From Armigeres subalbatus (taxonomy: Eukaryota > Arthropoda > Insecta > Diptera > Culicidae): DNA of 64,000 bases. The stretch spans positions 457,670,248 to 457,734,247 of the forward strand of contig NC_085140.1 of NCBI RefSeq assembly GCF_024139115.2, given 5' to 3'. Below, one piece after another: positions 9,785-20,065 of this stretch. The notes under the pieces were generated by a model. It was not told the origin of the DNA and ran no database searches. It saw only the letters and a program-made list of their open reading frames with translations. A program made the position numbers and the translations under genes. Position 1 is the first letter of the stretch. Each line of letters starts with the position of its first letter.

Positions 9785-11274
9785 GCCTCACAAAATGGAC
9801 ATTCCTCGTAATGGAATTCAGGAAGTCCACATATGCAGCAAAATACATTGCGCCTCGAGAAACATTTCGTGAAATGATGACCACATTTTCTACAATTAAA
9901 ACAAATTCGTCGATCTGGAATTTTGTAGTAGCGCAAAATGTCTTCTAAGTTTAATTCCCTCCAGCCACGCTCTGGGCGAAATTCCTGTTGAATGTTTTGA
10001 TTACTGTTGTAATTTGTGTCATTTCTTTGCCTGTCACTATGTGAATAAGGATTTCGATTCAAAATGTGTGGGTTGTTTCGGTCGTTGTTTGAATTATTTC
10101 TGGTATTATTTTGATTAGATTGTTGCAATCTCTGTTGGTTTGTGCTTCTGCTGCTGTTCGGTGTAGGTCTAATATTGCAATTAGCATTTGACCTTGGATT
10201 GTCATTAGCATTATTAATCTCATTAATCTTGAGATTATCGAAAGAAAGAGCGAATCTATTCATCATTGCCTCATTATTGTTATCAATTCTAGCACACAGT
10301 CGTTCCAATGAGTGCAAATCTGTGACGTCTACTAAGGCCAGTCGGTCTCGGTAGATGGGCCTCATTGTGTGCCACATTATATCGAATTTGTCTTGCTCAG
10401 ACATTGGAGTGGTTCGGCATAAAAAGAACTGCTCCAGGCGCACCAAAAAGTTGGAAAAAAGTTCACTTTTCCCCTGGAACATCGAGAACGATCGTACCTT
10501 TACGTAGTGATCGATGTTACTTGGCAAAAATTGGTGCCTCAATGCTTGAATAAAATAATCCCAATTCTTTTCGCGCAAAATTGGCCATTTTGCAACGAAC
10601 CAATCTTGAGCAGGCCCTACTAAAAGAAAGTGGGCTGATTCAAATAACTCTTCTTTCGACATCTTCTCAGAGTGAGCAAAAAATTCAACTCTTCGAAGGA
10701 AAAGATTCAGTCCAATCCCATTGTCATTGCCAGCGTACTTGATCGGCCACTGTGCAACTGGTAGTGACTTTCTCCTGCGCTCATGATCACCATTATAATC
10801 GAAGAACAAAGGGTTATTTGCAAATGCAGGATTTCGATCCCACGATTTAATATTGAAACCCGGAGCAAGCAACTGATTTGTATTTTTCTTCTCTCCTACA
10901 AGCACTACCTCGGGATTAAAATTCAAATCCAAGTCAGGAGCACCCTTTTGCTCCTGAAACTCTGGCGTTCTATTCAACGGAATTTTGTGCTTAGCGCCCG
11001 TGTATTTCTCGAATTGTCTACCTTGCTCGCGATCGCTGTACGAAATCTCATCGTTAGATTGCGCGGGGTTTTCACGAAACATCAACGGCGGGGGAGGAAT
11101 CATTTGCATCTCCTTATTACCGACCTTTCCGCGCGCGCTCGAATCACTTTCTTTCTCTACCGCCGTACTCGTTTCTTTCGCTTTCTTCTCATAAACATCA
11201 TTCAATCTATCCCTGAAAGTGGGAGAGATTGTGAGTCTACGTATTTCACGCTGACTCATTTTCTTAACGCTCAT
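9760..11274 (-). CDS. gag: Gag polyprotein of a Ty3/gypsy element (504 aa, intact frame)
   Basis: This 504-residue frame begins MSVKKMSQREIRR and has a basic, proline- and asparagine-rich organisation typical of insect gypsy Gag. A capsid-like central part (about residues 165-330) includes FFAHSEKMSKEELFESAHF and the segment AQDWFVAKW. An Asn-rich linker (about 360-430) precedes two C-terminal zinc knuckles. The first is a canonical CX2CX4HX4C (CFNCRKCGHHFTKC) and the second a variant (CCICGLPEFHYEEC). Gag would package RNA and form cytoplasmic particles. The stop lies inside the hairpin of the -1 frameshift signal at 9744-9784, through which Pol would be made. It is the best preserved coding region of the window, although the element as a whole is dead. 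Confidence 0.88.
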   Translation of the reverse strand: MSVKKMSQREIRRLTISPTFRDRLNDVYEKKAKETSTAVEKESDSSARGKVGNKEMQMIPPPPLMFRENPAQSNDEISYSDREQGRQFEKYTGAKHKIPLNRTPEFQEQKGAPDLDLNFNPEVVLVGEKKNTNQLLAPGFNIKSWDRNPAFANNPLFFDYNGDHERRRKSLPVAQWPIKYAGNDNGIGLNLFLRRVEFFAHSEKMSKEELFESAHFLLVGPAQDWFVAKWPILREKNWDYFIQALRHQFLPSNIDHYVKVRSFSMFQGKSELFSNFLVRLEQFFLCRTTPMSEQDKFDIMWHTMRPIYRDRLALVDVTDLHSLERLCARIDNNNEAMMNRFALSFDNLKINEINNANDNPRSNANCNIRPTPNSSRSTNQQRLQQSNQNNTRNNSNNDRNNPHILNRNPYSHSDRQRNDTNYNSNQNIQQEFRPERGWRELNLEDILRYYKIPDRRICFNCRKCGHHFTKCFSRRNVFCCICGLPEFHYEECPFCEAKNQRREN

Positions 11275-11740
11275 TACCGGACTATCTTCACTATCTAAAT
11301 CAATAAACTTCTTCGCGATATCTTCACCTTCTTTACCATACGCAATTAGTGTCCTTTCACTTTAATTATTCACTTTTCAATATCACAATTGCTTTTGAGA
11401 TCGGCCAATCAATTCTAATTCTACATCTTAGCAAGGATATTAAGGAAAATGTGAGAAAATTCAGAAAGATAGATCTAATAAAAAAATAGAATTCACTTAA
11501 TTATTTAAAAAAAAAACGCGAATTCATTGCTCTTAAACTAAAACACTATTTACATATGTACAAATTATCAACGTAATTCAGATTTCAATAATTCAGTGTA
11601 AGAAAATGCATGCCTATTATCTATATATTTACAATAATCATCCACCATTGCATATGAAATTTCAGAATTTGCTTTATTATAAGCGAATGACTTTGTGATT
11701 GAAAACATCGTCAAAATGGTTATCCACTATACAATTAGTG
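11275..11740. other. AT-rich sequence beyond gag; LTR not identified
   Basis: This is where the gypsy 5' leader and LTR should lie (minus-strand element). I see neither a repeat of the sequence left of 4329 nor an obvious tRNA-complementary primer site. Runs of A and short AT-rich words dominate. Confidence 0.4.
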
Positions 11741-12170
11741 AGAAGAGTGAGAAGATAGAAGGGTGAAGTGAGAAGTAAGACTTGAAAAGTGAAAAATTAG
11801 AGGTCAGAAGACAGATGTGAAAATTTTGAGAAGTGAAAGGTGATAAGTGAGGAGTGAAAAGTGAAAAATGAGAACAGAAAAGTGACAATTAAGAAGCGAG
11901 AAGTGAGAAGTGGAAAATGTGAAGTTAAAAGTGAGTAGCAAGAAGTGCGAAGCGAATGGTGAGAAATAAGAAGTGCAAAGTGAGTAGTGAGAAGTGAAAA
12001 TTGAGAAATGAGAAGTAAGAGGATCAAGTAGTGAGGAGTGAAAATTGGATTTTTTTTAACTTAATCTTCATTTCTCCTCATCATTCCTTCTCCTTCGTTC
12101 CTAATTTCCTTGTGAAAATAGAAGTGAAAAATTTGTGAGGTAAGAGCTGTGAAGTGAGAAGTGAACAGTT
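11741..12170. repeat. GAAGTGA-type minisatellite
   Basis: The plus strand is dominated by the words gagaagtga, gtgaaaagtga and agaagtgag with variable spacing, clearest at 11741-12035 and again at 12120-12170. The same word family recurs at 42100-42540, 42600-42960, 43380-43540, 54765-54890 and around 60000, where it forms the core of foldback-type elements. Confidence 0.85.
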
Positions 12171-14836
12171 GTATAGGAGATTTCACAACAAAAAAAAAGA
12201 ACTTGGTTCTAAGACAAGCCGATGAATTGTAGCTCTGGGCTCGGAAGATGGAATATTCAAACCTTGAATCGAATGCTGTGCCGCAACGTATCGGATTTAA
12301 TTGTACTTAATTGTACGTTCATTTATCTCGGGATGTCCTTAAGTACCCGAAGTATGGTTTTTACCAGAATTGAAGAACCTCAATAGAGCGTCTAGGAATT
12401 GTGTTATAAAATAATTAGGTCAATTTTGCAGTTATCATGAAATTGTATTAGGATTTAACAACTCTATATTTTATATTAACACTAATAACTAAGAAAGCTT
12501 GAAGCTTGAATTTTTCAGTACGTTGAATAGCAAAAGATCTAGACATTTTTCAACTCTGTTTTTTTGAACTTTTTTTTATCGGAAATGAAAATAAATGCTG
12601 CAAAATTGTGAGTAAATTATTGTTAGGTATATGAACCTAATTGAAAATATGTTTTTATGACAGTATAAACCATTCAGGATAATGGGTAGCAATGCACGAA
12701 AGAGCTGGAACTGAACTACACAGTAAAAAATTCGTAATTAAAGTAGAGGGACTCTGGTCACACATTACTTATTGTTTCATATAAAGGAGAGGGTTGCAAA
12801 CTACCGTTTTTTTTTCGTTACGTAATTTGTGCACAAAGCACAAGTCCCAAAGCCGGACGATCAATAGAAGTTCACAGCATTTCAATGCATCATAGCCAGA
12901 GACAGATCACTGTCGATATTTTTAAGCTTTCTCATGATTTCGATTCACTTTATAAAGCTGACATGTTATAGAGATTTATGATCAAGGCTTTAAAAGACAA
13001 CTGGGCGATTTTTCAAATATGTGGGTTCGGACAAAACCCATCCACTTTCCAAATAATGAAATGTTGATGAATTTTTTAATATACCAAGAAAAATGTATCT
13101 TCGGCAATGTCTATCGAGGTAATCTGTTCCGGTGTCATACAAATAACGAATAACTTGGAAGGTAATTTTAGTTTGTACGACGGAAGGATGCCTGATATGA
13201 AATAAAAGAGAGTTATAAAAAATTGCCGGTTCCATCTCATCCTGCTTCACTCTACGTGATGACACGTTCCGTTTTCTTCTGAATGTACCTCTCACATAAT
13301 GGTCAGATGACACAAACTAGCAAATTGGTATGCTCTTGAATGTATTAATAAATATATCACATGACACTGGTGTCGGGTTAGGTTTGCCCACTTTGTTTCG
13401 TACACATCTTTTGGGACTTTGTCGGCTCCAAGGGCACAAATATTACCATCGCATAAATTCTTTCCATAATGTTCACTTGTTAAAATACAGTGACAACCAA
13501 TTGGGAATTTCAAATTAAGAGATTTTTGACAATTCAATCCAATTACATATTGCAGTTGCATGTCCCACATGCCCGACTGGCACACAAAACATCCCACCAA
13601 TCGTTGAGGGAAATTGAGACGCCTGCCATTCCTCGGCTCTTCGTCGTCGGCAACGGCAACATCTCCCATGCACGAGCAAATATAAATGTTCATCTGTCTT
13701 CAAACAAATATTGGCTTCTGTTACCAACGACACCCAGCTGCATGCAAAAGCTCCCAACGACAACGACGACGAACAAGCACAACTGGGTAAAGTACCCCCT
13801 TTCAATGCAATGCAACCGATAGAAACTGGCGCAGTGTAAACTTTGGCGTCCCATCTCGAATGCACAACGGTGCAAAAACCGATAAACGTTCTTTGTTCGG
13901 CACTCAAAAAAATCAATTGATCACTTTTTCATTCTTCTAATGAGAATGTAAATTTCGTAAAATTCCAACTAAAAAATCAATTTAAGTATTAGTTTTGGCT
14001 TTCGAAATTTTGATTAGATTTTAAATAAAATCTGCCCATTGTGGACCGCCCAGCCACCCACCCGTATCCATCCATCCATCGTCAATTGCTCCCGGTGAAA
14101 GTGTGCCGGTTTGTGAAATGCAGCAAAGGAAATGGAGACATATTTGTGCAATGGTATGCATTCTAAATGCTTAGCAAATAACGTCACAAGTGAGGTACAA
14201 CTTGCTCGCCTGGCTGTTGTTGCTTCGTTCGGTATGAACCATTTCCGTAAGTTTTCGTTCTTATGCAAATTGCAAACTGAATTGCGTGTGTGGCCGTACA
14301 TGTGTGCATATTCGGGGCTTTTCCCAGTTTAGTTACTATGAATGGACTGGAACCGCATTTTGCCACACATGCATGGGAACTGTTTGTTTCTTTCTTCAAA
14401 GCATCTCATCTTAACTTGCTTGCAAAAGGCCACTTTGAATAATAAATACGACATGTGCCGGGCTTGGATCCAGCAATAAGAATTTGTTTATTGTGTTGAA
14501 AAACCCGCATATTGAGTTGAGTCAAATGTGTTTACATGAAGTAAGAAAATATTGTTCATTCCTGTTCAAAAATTTGTATGGAAAATAATGTTCTACTGTT
14601 ATCTTGTATATCTAAGCTAAAACATAAAAAACAATTGCAGCTTTTCAATTTTTTTGTGGAATTTCGTAGTTTATTCCAAAATCCACGATTAGTGCTGCTT
14701 CATCAAAATCACGAATTAGTTTCGTTCGAAGTTTGGTACCACTTCGATTTGACCAATAAACTGACGACGGATATCTAGATCAAATAGTATTTGTCGAACA
14801 AAATAAATCAAGAAATGGATTTTTTAGGAATAGTAT
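12171..14836. other. Unrecognised, probably low-copy sequence
   Basis: No repeat family of this window, RNA gene or coding motif is seen. Around 13550-13900 both strands carry overlapping ORFs of about 110-133 codons, with no domain, and the opposite-strand overlap argues against coding. The composition (CAACGACAACGACGACGAAC, trinucleotide runs) is like insect regulatory or UTR DNA, which is only an impression. Confidence 0.4.
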
Positions 14837-15028
14837 GATCTCGTTTCACAAACATAGACATGAATTCTACTAATCATCCTCCAAAGGGATTCTGACAGAT
14901 TAAGAGCTAATAAAATCAGTAGAGTAACATTTGATCTCGTTTCACAAACATAGACATGAATTCGACTAATCATCCTCCAAAGGGATTCTGACAGATTAAG
15001 AGCTAATAAAATCAGTAGAGTAACATTT
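14837..15028. repeat. 96-bp tandem duplication
   Basis: The block starting GATCTCGTTTCACAAACATA at 14837 is repeated at 14933 with a 96-bp period. I see a single difference (tctact versus tcgact) and agreement to about 15026. It is a recent local duplication without recognisable function. Confidence 0.93.
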
Positions 15029-16512
15029 TACTGCCTGAGTAATAAAGCTGTTGACACTGTGACTTCTCACCGCTAAACAAAAGAATAAACTTCATCGCCA
15101 ACGCCAATGTTTTCCTACTCGGACCTGCCCTAAACATAAAAGCAAAGAAACACAGCCACAATCTTCCGCAGGCGGTCAACGGAACAAGCTTCCTTTCTTC
15201 TCACTAATGGCAATAATAAATCGACGCTGATAAGATTATCTTGTTCCAGTCGATGATGCTGTCGATTTTGTAGACCTTCGCAGCCGCTCGTTCCAATGGG
15301 CATCAATTACAACGACCGTGATTGGATAATTTTGTAAATTGGGTTAGGATGCTCATATTTTGTCCGACCTCGGGGAAATTTTGAATTTGGATGTTAGGAT
15401 CATCCGAACATCATGAAGTCATATTTTTGTGAGTCTGTTACCACAATATTGCTGCCATTTCTATATGATCAATTTTGAAAATGTAATTTGAGTATAATCA
15501 TTAAATAAATCCCTCAACTTTTATTACCTCATGGTTCATATATAGCCCGTAACCCTAAGACGACCATACTTGTTTGAACATGTAGGTTCCGATCAAAGCC
15601 ACGAATCGAATCTTCAGGCAATGATGTGTGGCAAGAAGTTCGTTTTCGTAAAAACCTCCATCCAGCGACCACCCGACCCGCCGTGGAGTCTAATAAAGTA
15701 CTTTGAAATACGCAACACGTGCCGGTGCGTGGAATTGGGCCCAAAATCGCCTCCAAAAGGCAAAGTCCCAAAAATAACAAATAAAATGCTGCGAAAAATA
15801 AACATACCGCAGAATTGGAAGTTATGACGGTTATAGGGTGGCATACTAAACAGATAGTAACATAGATACCATTCCGAGCATAACTATGTAAAGTGAACAA
15901 CAAGGGTCGTTGGTCGAAGCTCCGATAATCCCACCCTTTCGTCAAGTGGCCGCCGGCGTACACGCGTTCGTTAAGTTGTATACGAGTGAGATGTTTTCCT
16001 GGTACTGCGGTCTGTGTGCATTGCCGAAGGATCCCTCTTCGGAAGATAATTGGCCATGGAAAAAGCAATCGAAATGGGAAGTTTATTGCTTGGGACCGGC
16101 GGGAGGCGGTGAGGTTGTTCGAGTTTGATATGCAAAAATATTTTTTATCCCTTTTTATGACATCTGAGTCGGCTGCGGAGTGTTGTTAGCTCGCACCTTT
16201 ACTCGAGAGATGGCCAAGATTTGGGAAGTGGAGTGCTTTGTTTCGTATGTTTATTATTGCGGTTTGCGGAGGGTTTTGTTGGATGCTATTTATTTTTCGA
16301 ATGTGATGCGAATGATACTGACCGAAAAGAAATTGATTGTAGCAAAAAAAAATAAAACACTTTTTCAGTCAAGTTTTTAAGGAGGAGTGTTTATAAAATT
16401 TGTTCATTTGAAAGATTACAGCTTCATTTGTTCAGTTGAAGCATTTTGCTCCCTCTCCCCCTATTATAATTGCTCTTCAAAACAAATAATCTGGGAAGAA
16501 AAACATACTATT
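15029..16512. other. Unrecognised sequence
   Basis: Moderate-complexity DNA with no supported gene. Overlapping opposite-strand ORFs at about 15530-16130 have no recognisable domain and no consistent codon pattern. Confidence 0.4.
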
Positions 16513-16605
16513 CCTATTTCATTTAATTCCACCATTATATTCGTATATTGACGTACCTCAATGGTAGGTTAGTCTTCAGTGTCTCGTGCTTGTCTCGACT
16601 TAGGC
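16513..16605 (-). mobile_element. Penelope-type terminal-repeat fragment (degenerate hammerhead region)
   Basis: The plus-strand words catttaattccacca..tat and gtcttcagtgtctcgtgctt match the Penelope-like terminal fragment at 63716-63840. On the minus strand the core CTGAAGA (about 16572-16578) is kept but the GAAA partner is lost. It is probably an old decayed copy of the same terminal repeat. Confidence 0.5.
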
Positions 16606-16689
16606 CGACCACGCAGTTGGGACTAACAACGGGTTTTGGCATGAGTCACTTGTGCTTCGTCAATAACTCTATACTCCTTTCCATTAACA

Positions 16690-16850
16690 TGGACAATTGA
16701 AAACTTTTCTATGCCTACCATAGCATGAAAATGTAGCTTGTACGACAAGTACAATGGATATACTATTCCCAGGGCGTCGAGAATGTTTCCCTCCCGTGTA
16801 CCCAACTACATCCTAGTACATCCTAGACCAGACTGAGAATCGCCTTTGCT
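16690..16850 (-). mobile_element. Partial SINE (Feilai-like body)
   Basis: In minus orientation it shares the block GGAGGGAAACATTCTCGACG, GTACAATGGATATACTAT reversed, and CATCCTAG with the SINE at 48548-48770 (minus/plus relation). The tRNA-like head is missing or degraded. Confidence 0.45.
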
Positions 16851-17295
16851 TACAAAGCTCACTAACTTGAGACGAAAATGAATCAAGAACACAAGGGATT
16901 TTTTACGCGGCTTGAGTTTAGCCAATTAAGATACTCAGTTTCAATTAAACATAGGTCAATTGAATAAAACGAGCAAACGCTTTTACTTTGCACGATATCT
17001 AGAATCAAATGTTGAGCATTGAGCATTTACTCAAGTTGGTATGCACTCTGAGTAAAATCTATACTAAATAGATTGAAAGTCATTCTAACTGGCTATTCGT
17101 CTGGTGACCTCAATTTCGTTTAGGTGCACTTTATACGGCAAAACATACTTTTGCATATAAACGATAAAGACGGATACACAAAAAACTGGAAAACGATCCA
17201 TAAATAATATCTGAATGTTCCTTAAAATGCTACCATAAATCCATAAAATAATGATTAATTATTTTAGAGCGTCGTAGGGGAAATGCTACAAGGTT

Positions 17296-17385
17296 AGTGT
17301 TTGTTATCGACTGAAGAAAAACATTGCTCATTAACTTTAAATATGGTGTGTAGGTAGAACTGTAGGTAAAAATTAGGGCATGTCG
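17296..17385 (+). repeat. PLE inverted terminal repeat, left copy
   Basis: It begins AGTGTTTGTTATCGACTGAA and ends in GGGCATGTCG. It is identical, in reverse complement, to 19252-19341 over about 90 bp. It lacks the hammerhead core that adjoins the right copy. Confidence 0.92.
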
Positions 17386-17389
17386 GAAT

Positions 17390-18557
17390 TAAAAGACAAA
17401 CCAGTTTTCTATACAAAAGCCGACAAAGGTAATGCAATTGTCATTCTAGATAAAATTAATTACGATAACCTTATGATAGAAAAACTTAATAATGGTCCAT
17501 ACAGAAAACTAAGAAAAGATCCCTTGACAGATATTGTGAAAAAGTAGATAAAACCATCAAAGAATGTAAACCCATATTTGAAAATTTGCCTCGACTTAAA
17601 ATTTCCAACCCAACTTTGCCTAGAATTAGAGGACAACCAAAAATTCACAAACCCGGAAACGAAATTGAAGAAATAATATATGCTGAAGGATCTCCAACTC
17701 ACAAAATAGCAAAATGGTTAGTCAAAGAATTCCAAACACTCTACACACATACACAAACAGACACTAGACAAGTACAAAACACAAAACAGTTTATTGAAAA
17801 ATTGCAAAACTCAGGAAACATCGAAGAAGACGACATAATGGTTTCATTTGATGTGGCTGCACTGTTCCCAAGTGTACCCGTAAAAGAAGCTATTGTCTTG
17901 TTGGAAGATTGGTTACTTAGACAAAAATCAGACGCAACTTGGAAGACAAAAGTTCGCACATATTTAAAACTAACAAGACTTTACATAGAAGAGAACTATT
18001 TTACATTCAGAGGAGAATACTACAAGCAGACAAAAGGAACACCAATGGGTAATCCTCTGTCCCCTTTCTTATGTGAACTGTTCATGCCTAATCTTGAAAA
18101 GGATTTGAGGGAAAAAGGGGCCATTCCTGAGCGATGGTGGAGATATGCAGATGATATCTTCAGCATCATTAGGAAAGACGCACTTCCGTCAATCCTAGAA
18201 GCCATTAACAGTGCACATAGGGATATCAAGTTCACTTGTGAGCAAGAGAAAGACGGAAAATTGCCCCTTTTGGATGTTTTAATAGTTCGAGAATCAAACT
18301 AAATGAAATTTGTAATTTACAGAAAACCCACACACACACAAAGAGTTATACCCAACACTTCAAACCATTCACACCAACACAAAGCAGCCGCATTCCAACA
18401 CATGATACATAGACTCGAGACTTTTCCACTTAGCGTCACAGGGAAACAGAAAGAATTAAATTACATTTTTGAAACAGCTAGACTAAACGGATACTCAACT
18501 AGAACTATTCAAGCTATTATAGAAAACATAGAAAAACCCAGTACAGAAAATCATTAA
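17390..18557 (+). pseudogene. Penelope-type reverse transcriptase
   Basis: The sequence opens with KPVFYTKADKGNAIVILDK, a conserved N-terminal PLE motif. After a frameshift near 17540 it continues through RGQPKIHKPG, SFDVAALFPSVPV (motif A), GTPMGNPLSPFLCELFM (motif B) and RYADDIFSI (motif C, YADD). The thumb VIYRKPTHTQRVIP, with SNHSHQHKAAAF, follows after an in-frame TAA at 18300-18302. PLE RTs are related to telomerase RT. The enzyme is 5' truncated and interrupted. The C-terminal connection to the endonuclease is separated by the MITE 18563-18696. Confidence 0.9.
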
Positions 18558-18562
18558 CTCTA

Positions 18563-18696
18563 GACCAACATTTGAAAAGGGCGTAACAGCCAAAATTTAT
18601 TCCTTCTGATTCTTCGTTCACATATATAGCTATATGCGTAGACGAAGAATCAGAAGAAAAAAAATTTGGCTGTTACGCCCTTTTCAAATGTTAGTC
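18563..18696. mobile_element. 134-bp palindromic MITE with TA target duplication
   Basis: The sequence is almost a perfect hairpin, with arms of about 55-60 bp (gac[c/t]AACATTTGAAAAGGGCG ... ). It is bounded by TA at 18561-18562 and 18697-18698. Deleting it plus one TA joins the PLE coding region smoothly. A TA TSD is typical of Tc1/mariner-mobilised elements. No coding capacity. Confidence 0.85.
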
Positions 18697-18699
18697 TAG

Positions 18700-19264
18700 A
18701 ACTACATTATCACCAATAACAAATGAATTGCGACGTGTATCCGTTAATTTTGACCATAATATAACCAGACCATTACACACTAAATTTAGAAAAAATGGTA
18801 TGGAATTAGTTTTCAGTAGCAGGAACAACCAACTGAAGACACTACTTGGAAGCACAAACGACCCCGTTGACGCATTAGGAAAATCTGGAGTTTATAAAAT
18901 ATCATGCCCACACTGTGACAAAATCTACATAGGACAGACAAAACGAACACTAGACTCGAGGTTCAAAGAACATTTGGCAGAAGTAACTAAAGCAAACAAA
19001 GACACTGAAAAAGGTATACATTATCATTTCAAATCTAAAGTAGCCGAACATATATTTAACGAAGATCACCAATTAACCAAAGACAACATAACACTTCTCA
19101 GACAAATACAAAATCCTTGGAAACTTGACGTAGCGGAAAGCTTAGAAATTTACAAACAAAAACTAATAAACTTACTTAACAAAGATCAAGGAAACGGATA
19201 TACCTGGCTGTTTAGATTACTACCCACGGGACGACGACGAATCGGTCCAAGCGACATGCCCTAA
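18700..19264 (+). pseudogene. PLE GIY-YIG endonuclease domain
   Basis: The frame from 18728 contains LRRVSVNFDHNITRPL, then the GIY-YIG signature as GVYKISCPHCDKIYIGQT (GVY ... YIG spaced as usual) with the preceding CPHC zinc-binding pair typical of PLEs. It continues with SRFKEHLAEV and the catalytic-region Glu in AESLEIY. The stop is at 19262-19264. The domain itself looks intact in one frame of about 178 codons; only its link to the RT is lost. Confidence 0.9.
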
Positions 19265-19341
19265 TTTTTACCTACAGTTCTACCTACACACCATATTTAA
19301 AGTTAATGAGCAATGTTTTTCTTCAGTCGATAACAAACACT
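19252..19341 (-). repeat. PLE inverted terminal repeat, right copy
   Basis: The reverse complement equals 17296-17385. The last bases overlap the start of the hammerhead-like core, so the right copy carries the ribozyme and the left does not. Confidence 0.92.
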
Positions 19342-19388
19342 GAAGAAGTTTCCAAGTAGGAAACGAAATACGTATCTGCTTGTTGATA
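19330..19388 (+). ncRNA. Hammerhead-ribozyme-like motif at PLE 3' terminal repeat
   Basis: The conserved core CTGAAGA (19340-19346) is followed, after one extra A, by a 6-bp stem GTTTCC/GGAAAC (19348-19353 with 19359-19364, 5-nt loop). Then comes GAAA (19365-19368) and a short self-complementary stem ATACGTAT (19368-19375), with the predicted cleavage-site C at 19376. Stem I pairs ataacaaaca (19330-19339) with tgcttgttgat (19377-19387) with one mismatch and one bulge. PLEs are known to carry minimal type I hammerheads. The extra A after the core is the one oddity. Confidence 0.6.
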
Positions 19389-19760
19389 CATAAAAAAGTT
19401 AATAGTGGAAGTAAATGGAAGAATAATAGTCTTTTAACCTTTCATCCATAAAATAGTTAATGAGATTCCATAAAGAATTATTTTTCGATCCATAACTAAG
19501 CTAAAATTTAGCAATTAATTGGGAAATATGTTCCAGTCATCCAATTTATGGATCATTTGTCATATTTTCATGGGAAAATAGCAAGAATTGTATTGTTTTT
19601 CTTGACCATGTTATCAAGAAAAACAATACAATTCTTGCTAATTTCCCATGAAAATATGACAAATGATCCATAAATCTTTGGAAAATGATCCATAAAAAAA
19701 TATATTTTGATCCATAAAAATTCAAATTTGCGCATTTTTGACGTAGGACTTACTTACGGG

Positions 19761-20065
19761 TGTCATTTCAATATTTCTAAATCGATTGCGTTACGCTGTG
19801 TTGAAAGATTTTGAATGATAATAGCGTTTGTCCCAGTGAACGGATCTCTTCGGAAAACCCCTGAATCGACAGATCTTAAGTATGCCTTTCATATTCATAC
19901 TTGATATGACCCGATTGTTTCAATAGGCCTAAAACTGTTTTCGAAGCAAAACATTGACTGCACTGAAACCTATAAATATGGGTGCCACTTGTTCATCGCG
20001 TCATTTGTTCGCTTGATTCTGATGGGTGCAGACGCTAGCGAATAAGCTGCAACTGCGCACCAAAA
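19761..20065. other. Unrecognised sequence left of the duplicated repeat
   Basis: Non-repetitive within the window; no coding or RNA motif seen. Confidence 0.4.

Larger units (their letters stand above)
4329..11274 (-). mobile_element. Ty3/gypsy LTR retrotransposon, internal region, decayed and interrupted
   Basis: On the minus strand the order is gag, protease, RT, RNase H, integrase, which is the Ty3/gypsy order. No envelope-like ORF follows integrase. Coding continuity is lost by frameshifts near 9440, between 9260 and 9404, between 8697 and 8799, and near 5010, and by a 2246-bp insertion at 5881-8126. I could not find LTRs, a primer-binding site or a polypurine tract, so the outer limits given are only those of coding sequence. 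The copy is inactive, but its gag and frameshift signal are well preserved. Confidence 0.9.
17251..19443 (+). mobile_element. Penelope-like retroelement (PLE), RT plus GIY-YIG endonuclease
   Basis: A Penelope-type RT frame is followed by a GIY-YIG endonuclease, the diagnostic PLE combination. The insertion is flanked by a 12-bp direct repeat ATCCATAAAATA (17239-17250 and 19444-19455). An 88-90-bp sequence occurs as perfect inverted copies at 17296-17385 and 19252-19341, as in the inverted terminal arrangement of some PLEs. The 3' end has a hammerhead-ribozyme-like fold (19330-19388). The RT is 5' truncated, has a frameshift near 17540, an in-frame TAA at 18300 and a MITE at 18563-18696, so it is inactive. 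Confidence 0.9.
17160..19760. mobile_element. Foldback element with GATCCATAA motifs, split by a Penelope-like element
   Basis: Segments 17180-17250 and 19444-19740 match, in reverse complement, successive parts of the ATGGATCA element at 22925-23420 (for example tctgaatgttcc, accataaatccataaaata, gagattccataaag). At 19560-19665 there is a near-perfect palindrome with arms of about 35-45 bp around 19611. The two halves are separated exactly by the Penelope-like insertion 17251-19443, flanked by the 12-bp repeat ATCCATAAAATA. Outer limits are approximate. Confidence 0.7.

Noticed and set aside
4329..11274. Envelope gene making the gypsy element an errantivirus
   Set aside because: No ORF follows integrase on the minus strand before the ACTACGCAA repeats.
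15529..16128. 179-codon minus-strand ORF and overlapping plus-strand ORFs
   Set aside because: Mutually overlapping, no motifs, no conserved-looking segment.
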